Source: Sorghum bicolor (Eukaryota > Streptophyta > Magnoliopsida > Poales > Poaceae). Taken from it: a stretch of 64,000 nt of DNA. The stretch lies in NCBI RefSeq assembly GCF_000003195.3, contig NC_012877.2, forward strand, positions 8,906,855 to 8,970,854, read 5' to 3'. This document shows, one piece after another, positions 23,684 through 33,472 of this stretch. The notes under the pieces were generated by a model that made no database searches, was not told the DNA's origin, and was given only the letters and a program-made list of their open reading frames with translations. The position numbers and the translations under genes were made by a program. Within the stretch, counting starts at the first letter, position 1; the number at the start of each line of letters is the position of its first letter.

Positions 23684-26633
23684 TGTCACACCCATATTTT
23701 AAGAACAAAGTAGGATGCATAAAAGACTCATATGTGCCCCAGGAACAGTCGCACACATAAGTAGACAAATCTCAAATGTACCATTGCAGTGTTTATTACA
23801 TAGCGAAACGATAATAAATCACATAGTCTTATACAATAATGATAATAGTAATAAACAACGCTCTCGACAGAAGCACCACACAGGGACACTGTTGACTGGT
23901 TGACTCTGAGCCTAGTACTCATAACGGTAGTCCTCACTCCAAACTTCATCATTTGCATAACCTAGGGTGTTGGGAAATTACAAAGTGAGCACATATCATA
24001 CTCAACAAGTATAACCAGGGGTTCATAAGACTCAAATAGCTGACACTGGTTTAACTGCATTTAGCATTTATATGTAGATAGCATGTTCATATTTAGAAAA
24101 GCCATAACTTTTAAAATACTGGACCAAATGATCCCAAATTTATACCACAGCTAGTTTATAAATTTTACAACAACTTTGATTTAGACAAGTCTTCCAAAAA
24201 ACCAAGTTATCCTCCAGCAAAGGTTGGATTATCCCCTTGCTGTCCAGAACAGCTTAAGAACCCTTAATTAATTATTTGATGACATAACCAAAGCATATTT
24301 AGTGCCAACCAGATGGCTTACAAGCACAAGCATGGCTTAAGATTACCAGAACATCACATGTTGACCACTAAACATTTAATAACAAGTCATTTATTAATTT
24401 AATTCCATAAAAGGACATAATTACAAGATACTAGCAAAAGTACTTAGAAAAATCTACAAAAATTTTAGAAGCACAAGCATAGCATCTTGACATTACTATA
24501 AAATTTTCAGAACAATTGCACATGCCAAACTTACTATAAACATTTAACATGTGACAAGGTACTTATTTCATAAATTAAGAAACACGGCTTAGATAGTGTC
24601 AAACAACAGATTTCAGATTATTTACATGTTACAGTTACTATAAACAAGCTTGACACCAAAGTATAATACCAGCACAAGCATAAAACATTTATTATGATTT
24701 AAATATGAAAACAAGCCATAGGATCAACATAATTTACATATCAGAGATACATTACTCCAAAAATCATGAAATATTTACCATAGCATTCTCATACCACTCA
24801 GAGCATAGCATAAAAATTTCATAACAAAAGGAGCAGTATATCAACAGATATGAATTTATACTTAAATAACAAGATTAAATCATATCAATTATTTTTCCCA
24901 GAAAACATGGTGTATATTATATTTTTATTAAAAACTAGCCATCTCATTTAATATCACAAAATTTGGATCTCAGAAACTGGAGATATGATTTTTGCAAGAT
25001 TGCAAGAAATCTGGATTTAAATAAAAGAGAGGAGGGGACCGTTGAGTCACTCACAGCGGGTCCGGCGCGTTAGCGACCCAAAGAACAGGGGACACCCTCG
25101 CCGGCGAATGCTCGCCGACGGTGAGCTTCTCCGGCGGATCCAAGGGCACCAACGTGCTCCTGGAGTGATTCTGCATCGATGGAGGTAGGTGGTACTAGGG
25201 TTACAGCGACGAAGAGGGGTCGCCGTCGGCCATGGCGGCACGACGGAGTTACCTCGGCTTACGCCGGCCATCTCCGACCGGTAGAGCGTCGGGGAAGAGC
25301 GGCTTAAGCGCCAGTGAGACAGTGTGAAGCTTTCTAGGCAGAAACGCCTAACCCTAATGGCTCCGGTGAGTCTGCTCACGTGCGGGGTGCTCGTCAGCGG
25401 TGAGCGCGGCGGTGCGGTTGCCGTGTTCTCGCACGACGGTGGCACCAAGGCCGGAATGGCGTGGCACGGACCACAACCGAGACCTACGCAGACTCTAATG
25501 TGACTCGAAAGGATGAAGGAAGGCAAGGACAGAGCAGCGGCGAGGTTCGCCGGAATCGGGGTCGCGACGACCATGAACCCGACGACGACAAACTCGCGAA
25601 ATGCAGCTCACCTCGGGGAGATCTCGTCCAACCAAGGGGTGGAGAAGATGGAGGAGCTTGAGGCAGACTTGGAGACGCTCGGAGGCGAGGTGAGACGCGA
25701 AGACGCACGCGGGCGAAGCTCGCGGAGCTCTCGGCGACAATAGCGATGGCGTTTCCGCCATCAGAGTCGCGCGCGAGAGAGGGAGGGAGAGAATGGACGA
25801 GCGCTGGGTGAGTGCGGTGTGTCGTGGCGTCCATGACGGCGTCGACGACCTGACGAGTGGGGCCAACGCCGGCGTACGGCCGACAAATGGCAGCCAGGTG
25901 CTGCGGTGGTCGGCCACGACGGCGAGCTCGGCTCCGATTCAGACAAACGATGACCGACTGAAACCCGAACTTTGGCCTCGATTAACTCCTAAACCGATCT
26001 ATGATTTTGCTGGTTAATTGCTCCATGCTGTATTGCTACATGAGGACTCCAACATTGCTTACAAGATCAAGACTTGATTCGGCCTAGATTTGAAACTGGG
26101 AGCTAAACAAAACACCCTCGAGCAAACTGGTATGATCCCAGACTTAGAAAATTTTCTAAGTGTTGGAAATAGCCCTAAATCTGCCTTGTGGTCCACTTTT
26201 GAGCTAGATGTGATCATTTTCATAAGATGGCCATAAAACAACTTATGTTCCTTATAAAATTTGCTACAACTTTGCTGTAGAAAGTTTTGACATGAAAATA
26301 TTTTATAAAGCACTTTTTAAAAGCCTAAGTAAAAGAGGTTTCTAGGGCATATACATGGAAGTATGACCGTGTTTAATTTGGAAATGTGATCAACTTGAAC
26401 ATTGCTCCAAAAGTCAAGTTAAGCATAGAGAAACTAATTACTAAGGCATAGCACACAAACATAAGCATGGCACAAGTAATCACAAGCATAGGAATCATAT
26501 TTTAAGCAAATTAAAGCACATTCTAGCATAAAATGACATGCCCCAAGGAAGTGATGATCATGATATGCTTATGAAGATGATGATGCTCATGTTATGCATG
26601 TGAATGATGCAACCATAACACTGGGGTGTTACA
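23684..26633 (-). repeat. Solo LTR of a Tekay/Del-like element (2950 bp)
   Basis: It starts TGTCACACCC and ends GGGTGTTACA, like the LTR termini at 58064-61667, whose orientation (minus) is fixed by its primer site. No internal sequence or second LTR is attached. The flanking five bases differ (GGTAT left, ACTAC right), and the two flanks are different elements in opposite orientation. It contains a GC-rich, CpG-rich block (about 25030-26010) and a CTACA-N7-TGTAG hairpin at 26264-26280. Open frames in the GC-rich block overlap on both strands, carry no recognisable domain, and are not called as genes. Confidence 0.8.
25030..26010 (-). other. GC/CpG-rich block within solo LTR
   Basis: About 1 kb of CGG/GCC-rich sequence stands out from the AT-rich remainder of the LTR. 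In grass Tekay-type LTRs such blocks often lie in the transcribed leader, which is the likely identity here. No TATA box could be assigned with confidence. Confidence 0.5.
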
Positions 26634-28834
26634 ACTACGCCATCCAGCGAATCCAAGGACGACTAAGAAAACAGAGAGTCCCGTTCGGAGGACTTAAAAA
26701 ACGTCGAACGCCTTGCCAAGAGGTAAACTTTCCTTTCAATTATTTAAAATAGTTTGCTTAGTTAATCAGGTTCATATCATCTTGAAAAGAAAAAATAAAA
26801 ATGTTAAAACCAATAAGCCCCATGTGAGTATACATGTGGCATAAATCCCATAAGTACATTCACTGTGGTGGCATAAAAAAATATTAATAAAATAAAAATA
26901 TTCTTCTGCTCTACAAAAATATAAAAATAAAATTGTGATCCTACCAAAGAAAGTAGCATTTATTGAGGAGGCTCAACAAAATAAAAGGCTAGATATTTAT
27001 GCTAACACCTAATCAGTTCTACAAAGCTTTGTTGTCTATTTGAGCTCCACAGAATTCAAGGATCAAGAGGACTAGCGGACGGAGGACATTCTAATCGCTG
27101 TCAGGGTGCTGCCAACATTCAAATACACCTCTGCCACCTGCTAGCTACATCAAAAGAAATTACGTCAAAATTCAGCTTGGGGGAGAGCACCCCCATTTAT
27201 CCCGCTAATTATTTCTATCTACATTTATACTTATACTATATTAAAATAAAGATTTTGTGCTTATATATATATATATATATCTTTGCTTAGTTTGCTTAAT
27301 AAATAAATAAAGTGGCTATGCTAAACTGAATCTTAAAAATAAAACTCTAGCATGGATATGATGAATAGTTGCTCTGCCTAATTCTTCAAATTCGAGTTCT
27401 CTCTCAAGTTTAGACATAACTGTTATAATTTAAAGCTTGCTCTAAACCTGAACTTGTGGGAAGAGAACTTGATCTGAAGTCTAAGTTGTTAACGAATATG
27501 ATATGGGAGGGTTGAGCTGCTATTTATCTATTCCTAGAGATGCTAGAAATCTGGAGAATTTTATCTTTGAAAATCTTTAAAATATCACATGATGAGTTCC
27601 TGTATGATGAGAGTTTAAATTCCTACCACAGCCATATATACATGCTTATTAGACTATGAACCATACCTGTACCTTTTACTGCTTATGAGCATTGAGTGTG
27701 GTCAAGCTGTGTAGACCCTTAGGAGCTTGTCATGCGGTTAAAATCAAGATTCACTTGCACGTTCACTCACACATGTTGCTTCTACTCCAGAAGTACGCAT
27801 CCACATATATCCACTCATTTCCATCTCTAGAACCACCTAAAAGTATTCTACTCCTAATCCGGGAGAGAATAGCCAAAAACATTCTCCTATTTCTGTTTTT
27901 CCCTCTGAAATAAATGCTCAAGTTATCTTGGTTACTACCACTTGCTATATTATTTCAGAAGATGAGTGCTCTAAAAAAAGAGAGAAAGGATACGAGGAAA
28001 TAAAAAGGGGCAAGTGCCCAGAACCTCGAAAGAAAAGAAAAAGTGAGACGAGAGGTAAAAATGGACAAGTGTCCGACAGTAGAATTAGGGTTACAAGATA
28101 CCCACCTGAGAGGAAAGAAAAAGAAAATATAGAGCAGCTCATTCTCCTCAAAAGTTTCAAAGAGCAAGAAAGGTATGTATCCCCTCAAAAGAGCAAAAAG
28201 TAGAATTAGACTTTCACCATTGTTATCACTATCATCACCATACACCATTCATTCGCCACACATGCACATCTTGATTTGACTTATTGACTTGTTTCTCTGG
28301 ATCCATGGTTTGACTATGCAATAAATGTCTTGTAAGTATGTATATTTTATCTCCAACCTATGAGCTCCAGATATCAAAACCTTATTAAAGTAGGGTGAGA
28401 GAGAAGGCAAGGTCACTATGCTTCATACCACAAATACTACATACTTTGAGAGAAGGCATCTACCATCATTGCCTTGGTAATGATCCAGAAATACCACAAA
28501 AGAGAGATTTGAGAGAGTCATACAAGGAATCTCTAAGTTTTATTTGAAAATCTGTAAAAACTCCAGAGCTATAGCTGATCAAGAATAAGAGACACGGCAC
28601 TTGACTAGACCGTTCTATCTTTTAACTGCTCAAGACAGAAGTGACGGTTACAAGTCCCATGGTGAAAGGTAAAATGAGTAAGTTTTAAGTCTTGACAATT
28701 TACTCTAACTTAGAGATGATACCTTATTTGAAAGCATGTGTACCGTCAACGTTCAAAGGCATTACAGCAACTTCTGATCCATCACTGAGTCTATCCTTGC
28801 TCAGGGACGAGCAAGAGGTAAGCTTGAGGGAGTT
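26634..28834 (+). mobile_element. Athila-like element, 3' internal part of a + copy
   Basis: The segment begins inside the last codons of the protease tail (a match to 325-355, ending in a stop at about 26663-26665). It continues through the conserved non-coding block, including GGGGG-AGAGCA-CCCCC at 27179-27194 and the A/G-rich tract (27970-28190). It ends at a polypurine tract just before the LTR at 28835. The 5' part is missing at the solo-LTR junction. No gene is supported here. Confidence 0.82.
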
Positions 28835-30068
28835 TGTTGATGGTCCTTAAGTACCAAATTTAATCATCAAATAAACAGAGAAAAGGACCCAAATGCAACC
28901 AACACCTAGACATAAGGTTTTATCTAACAGAATTCCACAAGTTTTGGTGTTTGTCTATTTCTGCATGGGGGTTATCTGGAATTATGGAAGAAAGGCCCAC
29001 ACGTCAGGTTTACATAGAGATATTAACGTGCACCGCAATTATCCGACATCTAGAAGAGTCCAGAAGCCACGGGAACGAGCGGGAGGCCGAGCGGGCCCAG
29101 GGACAGGGCGCCCGCCCTCCCCCTGGGGCGCCCGCCTAGGTGTCTCAGCCAATCAGGCTCCACCTCGCGGATTATGCTCCACCGATCTAAGGGTTTAAGG
29201 AAAACCATGCGATTAAGGTCGGTTTGATCCGACGGCCCACGTTCATTTAGAGGGGCTATATAAGCAGGCCCCCTGGCCCCTGATGGAGTGCAATCCCATT
29301 ATTCATTAGCATATTTTCCAGAGAGGATTCAGACAGAGAGGTCCCTCTAGGGTTCCAACCTCATAGGGCTCTGCATCCAATGTGAGATTAGAATTAGTTC
29401 TTCTAGATTGAGAGAGATAGAGTGGAGGTGTAGATCGGAGGAAGCCCAGCCTGTTGGTGTCTACTCTGAGGTTGTACCAACGGGATCAAGTCTCCTAACC
29501 CGAGGCTTGCTCCTAGGATTCTTCATTATTTTGACTTCTAAATTCTAGTAAGTTCTTTGTTCTTATTGTTCTTTAGTTTATGAGTTTACTTTAATCTCTT
29601 CCAGTAGAGTTTAGAGTAATCATTGCTAGCGTAAATGTGGTGTTTGGGCTAGGGTACTCATAGATATCCCCTGTCTAGCCGGACCGTGGTAAGAGCGAGG
29701 AACGTGACATTTTCGTAGCTACCTTTGTAGCCCACAATCCCATTAGCAGGATCGGTAGGGTTTACAGGTGCGGGTCGAACATCCTTTGTGGTGTCTAGGT
29801 TCCGTAAGCCTCCCCATTAGAACAGTAGATCATCCTTACCAAGGTTAGAACGAGAGTGTGGTTGTAGTCTTCTCTATACATCGCCCACATCAAATCACAT
29901 TGTTTGTAGCCTAAAGGGTAGTAGCAATAGATTTGGTTAGTCAGATGCACGCTTTCTCCCAGTGGTAAAAATATAAATATGATACTCTGGATAACCTCCC
30001 GGGTGAAGTGCTCACCGATATCCGTGCGCTTGCGGATCATTTCCTGATGGCGTTAACAAATATCAACA
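28835..30068 (+). repeat. LTR type B (1234 bp), shared by two units
   Basis: TGTTGATGGTCC...ATCAACA. It is preceded by a polypurine tract (as a 3' LTR) and followed at once by a primer binding site (as a 5' LTR), so it serves both the upstream and the downstream unit. U3 resembles type A, with paired GGGCGCCCGCC blocks (29106-29137), CCAAT at 29149-29153 and TATATAAG at 29257-29264. R/U5 is unlike types A and C. Confidence 0.85.
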
Positions 30069-30076
30069 AGCATTTC

Positions 30077-30094
30077 TGGCGCCGTTGCCTGGGA
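30077..30094 (+). other. Primer binding site, tRNA-Asp (one mismatch)
   Basis: TGGCGCCGTTGCCTGGGA lies 8 bp after the LTR end, matching the Athila-type site with one G-to-T change. Confidence 0.85.
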
Positions 30095-30190
30095 GAAAGA
30101 TGGTTTGCTGAGATAACTTTGAGTCTTGCTATTATCTTGTATTATACTTTTATACTTTTATTCTTTTATCTTTTTATTTTTTCCATCTTT

Positions 30191-31444
30191 ATGGATAACT
30201 CAAATTCCACACCTATTATTGAATTTTTTGCACCTTCAGAGACCAGCCATAGACCATGGGAGTCGACAAGTCCTTTCTTTGCCCCTAATTATGATTTGTG
30301 TCCAGAGTTGATTGCAATAGGTCAAAACCAACCCTTTTCTATAGCCGAGGTCCTATCTTTTAATCAAGAAGATAATGAAGTTTTAGCTACACCTAGGGAA
30401 TCTTTTAATCTTTCTATAAATTCTGGTTTAAACCTAGCCCTACAAGACCATGTTTTTCCTCGATATTTTCACATTGGTCTTAATCATATAACCTTTGGTA
30501 GAGTTTTTCTTTCTTTATCTGTTAGTAAAGCAAGGTATGTCTTCATTCATGGATATCCTTCTTGCACTAGTCTTCATAAAAAAATCCTAGAGATAGAGAA
30601 GGAATCATCTCCCAGGCGAGGAAAGGAAGTTTCAATAGCCAATTTCCAAACATTTCAATCCCATGATTTGGCTATCCAACCCAAACTAGTAGTGCTCCAA
30701 AATCATCTAAGGGAAGAAGAAATTCTACCTTTGGAAATTCATTTTGGGATGAGCTTAGACTTCCTGCTTCATAAGAGACCTTTGAGTGCATATAGTCTGA
30801 ACCTTCCTAAGAAGGGATCTCTTAGAAAGCATCTCAAATCCAATCCCTCTGATGGACATCTAGAAAGACTCAAGGATGGCATCTTAAGTGATGCAATAGA
30901 AGGAGAGCGAAGCCATTTAGAAGACAATCTCATCTTCTCCCTTTCTACGCCCACTTTTGATGACTCATTCGAACCTATCTTTAACCCCATCCTTGAGCCT
31001 AATAATTTCTACTATGCTCTTTCTCTTGAACCTCCCGATGATCCTATGAATCTCTCTAGGCATCCCATGCATAAGAGTCACCAAGACCACAAGGAGGATC
31101 GAGAAGAGCAACATCAATGGCTAGAGGGCATTAAAAATCCATGTGCTATCACCATTGAATGGATGGACAAAACAAACTTGAGAGACAATCCTAGAGGAAT
31201 TTTAAGCATTCATGAAGAATCATCCTTGGAGTTTGAGGATGAGAGAAACAACAGTGAGCATGGAAGTTATTTCATAAATACCTCACCAAGTCCTTGCTCA
31301 TATAAAACATCTCCCCAATCAATTGGTCTCTCCAACCTTACCACATTTGAGATCTCCAACAGCCTCTTCCTTTCTATTTATAAAAACTTTAAAGGGGTGG
31401 TTATCGATGCATATGTCTATAATAAATATTGCAGATATCATTGA
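30191..31444 (+). CDS. Intact 417-codon ORF of unknown function behind an LTR and primer site
   Basis: The frame is open from inside the LTR, but the first Met after the primer site is at 30191 (MDNSNSTPII), so I take that start. It ends at TGA 31442-31444. It occupies the position of gag yet shows no capsid motif, zinc knuckle, D-T/S-G, RT or integrase motif. The product is mostly polar, with a His/Lys-rich central part, acidic stretches (DDPMN..., EDREEQHQ, SLEFEDERN) and no clear signal peptide or membrane segment. Unlike every other coding region here it is free of stops and frameshifts over 1.25 kb. It may be a protein specific to a non-autonomous family. I do not recognise it. Confidence 0.6.
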   Translation: MDNSNSTPIIEFFAPSETSHRPWESTSPFFAPNYDLCPELIAIGQNQPFSIAEVLSFNQEDNEVLATPRESFNLSINSGLNLALQDHVFPRYFHIGLNHITFGRVFLSLSVSKARYVFIHGYPSCTSLHKKILEIEKESSPRRGKEVSIANFQTFQSHDLAIQPKLVVLQNHLREEEILPLEIHFGMSLDFLLHKRPLSAYSLNLPKKGSLRKHLKSNPSDGHLERLKDGILSDAIEGERSHLEDNLIFSLSTPTFDDSFEPIFNPILEPNNFYYALSLEPPDDPMNLSRHPMHKSHQDHKEDREEQHQWLEGIKNPCAITIEWMDKTNLRDNPRGILSIHEESSLEFEDERNNSEHGSYFINTSPSPCSYKTSPQSIGLSNLTTFEISNSLFLSIYKNFKGVVIDAYVYNKYCRYH

Positions 31445-32361
31445 GTCGATCTTGATATAGGCACACTTAGGTTGGTGTTGGAGGGGAAACCACTTCCCCA
31501 ACATAATTTGATGGTTTCCCAAGGACAAGCTTAGTCTCCTAAAACAAGCACTTATCAGATCGTAACACGAACTTTTAATTATTTGCAACATTGCATACTG
31601 TATTGAGCATATAAAGATAATTGTAGAAATATTCCTTTGGGTATTCGTGTCACTAACCTTTTTAGGATTGGAGCAAGAAGATCCGTGGAATGACAAGCGC
31701 AAGGTATGCCCAACCAATCATCATGCAACATTGAATTAAATTCATCCAATCTTGAATTTTGCAAAATTCAAGCTTAGGGGAAATACCTTACATAAGAACA
31801 TACTTTGCTCTATGTTGGTTGTCCCTACTTTTGAGGCATGCTCAATTTTTCTAAACACTAAACTTATTTTTCATCTCCACCTGAGTAGATCTCTATAAAT
31901 GCTGTCATGCTACCTTTGTCTATTCACAAGCAAGTGTTGGTTTGGAAGTACTCAACATACTTCCATTGGCATTTAAATTAAGCGTGGTGCTTAGGTTAAA
32001 TAGCCTTCCTTAATCTGATTAGACATGGAGTCTACTTTGGTTACTGAACTAAAAAACTGCTTGAGTAGACATTGGTATATTTTGTCGGACTAACCCCTGT
32101 AGGAAAACTTTCAATATCAACCTGGGGAGTCCTGAGATACAAACTCACATTGGAGACAAAGGAGACACATGAAGTTTAACGATTTGCACAAGGAAGATAT
32201 AGCTCATCCATCATAGAGAGATGGTCCATGGAACGAGACAAAGAGTGCCACAACCAAGGTGCACAACCGCTAAGAAAGGAAAGCTTCCACAAGGTGATAC
32301 TGTACCATCACTCTTCAAGTAAGGTAACATCTTAAGGTACTTGACTATCACTTTTATAAGG
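31445..32361 (+). other. Non-coding internal sequence downstream of the unknown ORF
   Basis: AT-rich sequence with no supported gene. An AAGCTTAGGGGAAA-type purine run near 31769-31783 resembles the polypurine-like motifs of Athila elements. The stretch is interrupted at about 32361 by the Tat element. Confidence 0.6.
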
Positions 32362-32809
32362 TAAAAACTTATGTTTGATTGATTGGTAGATGTCTCAATT
32401 ACAAAGCCCTAGGGTCTACATTTATACCCTGCTCGAAAGAGCTACAACCAGACACGACTAGAACTCGAATTCCAAATTAAATAGAAAACGTATACAAGAC
32501 GATCTAAATAACTAAGGAAAATCATAAAACTATCCCCCATGACAACCTGGGACGCCACGATAGAACAATCGGCAACCTTCAAGTCTTCCTTCTGCGTCAT
32601 CGGCAGACTCTCCATCGTAGCCATCGACAAAGGTTATTGCCGGCCATCGGCACAAACACGTCACCACCCATGGACTTAGCCACAGCCAGCCGTCTCCTCA
32701 TCGGTAACCACCCTCATCGGCAACTCTTCTGCAGACCACTTAGCGTTGCCCTGTCTTGCCGATCTATACTCTACCAATCCTGGGTACGTGTCCAAAAACG
32801 GTGTCAACA
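32362..32809 (-). repeat. 3' LTR of Tat element (448 bp)
   Basis: Same length as the LTR at 44079-44526 and about 97% identical by eye. On the minus strand it starts TGTTGACACCG. The far end reads TAAGTTTTTA rather than the usual CA, so that boundary is tentative. It contains several ATCGGC/GCCGAT copies and a TATAAAT box on the minus strand (32426-32420). Confidence 0.85.
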
Positions 32810-32825
32810 CATGCCCCCCAATTTC
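32810..32825 (-). other. Polypurine tract of Tat element
   Basis: The minus strand reads GAAATTGGGGGGCATG directly before TGTTGACACCG of the 3' LTR, the expected place for a plus-strand primer. Confidence 0.75.
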
Positions 32826-32960
32826 GGAGTATGAAATCATTAATGCTCCGAAATTGCCTGCAATAATGACGCCTTTCCGCAATTAATTCTTCCAATTTCG
32901 GCAACCGACAGCACAAATCTGAACAACCTCGGTCCGATTTCTCGCAGATTCCTCGAATTC

Positions 32961-33172
32961 CTCAACTTCCCAAACGGACATCTCCACTTTAATTGCCCAT
33001 CGGCAACATTACCGTTACAAGACGCTGCCGATGGACTGATCAGGAAATCCCGCATAGCGAAATATCTCAACCTCTCGAACGGTCATCTCCACTTTATTCG
33101 CCCATCGGCAATATTACTGTTACAAGGCGCTACCGATGGACCGACCAGGAGATCCCGCATAGTGAAATATCT
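32961..33172. repeat. Tandem repeat, two 106 bp units
   Basis: Unit 1 is 32961-33066 and unit 2 is 33067-33172, aligned almost without gaps and clearly similar by eye. Each holds a CCCATCGGCA core, unit 1 also has GCTGCCGATGG, and unit 2 has the one-base variant GCTACCGATGG. The position, 140-350 bp upstream of the TATA box of the antisense gene, suggests an enhancer-like role, which is inference. Confidence 0.85.
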
Positions 33173-33314
33173 CTAGATTATGACCGCTTCCTGTCAAATC
33201 GCCTGCACAATCCCTTGATTACCGTGCGAACAGTTACCATATCTACCTGAGTACCCTCGGATTTCATAGATACGGCGAAGAGATAAGTCAAATTTGCCCC
33301 TGCCCATTTTGTCC

Positions 33315-33322
33315 TATAAATA
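33315..33322 (+). promoter_or_regulatory. TATA box of the antisense gene
   Basis: TATAAATA lies 150 bp upstream of the ATG at 33473, in a plain core-promoter context. It points away from the 3' LTR, into the element. Confidence 0.6.
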
Positions 33323-33472
33323 GTTCCTTCTCGGGTACTCCTTCCCCATCACATCATTCTACAGCCCCAACTCCACTTTCCCGGCGGCGGCGCTGCTCGA
33401 GAGCTCCAAGAACTCCAACGAAGCCCTTTCTTCACCAACTTCAAAGTCTTCGATCATCCTTTTCGCAAGGAG

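Larger units (their letters stand above)
32826..33472 (+). promoter_or_regulatory. Upstream region of the antisense gene
   Basis: This interval lies between the 3' LTR and the first exon of the + strand gene. It has a two-unit tandem repeat (32961-33172), a TATA box (TATAAATA, 33315-33322) 150 bp before the ATG, and a C-rich stretch near the expected transcription start (about 33340-33370). It carries no gag-pol coding sequence. Confidence 0.6.

Noticed and set aside
25047..25946. Several overlapping 60-175 residue frames on both strands in GC-rich DNA
   Set aside because: High GC content removes stop codons by chance. The frames overlap in all phases, are rich in Arg/Ser/Pro and show no domain, and the block lies within an LTR.
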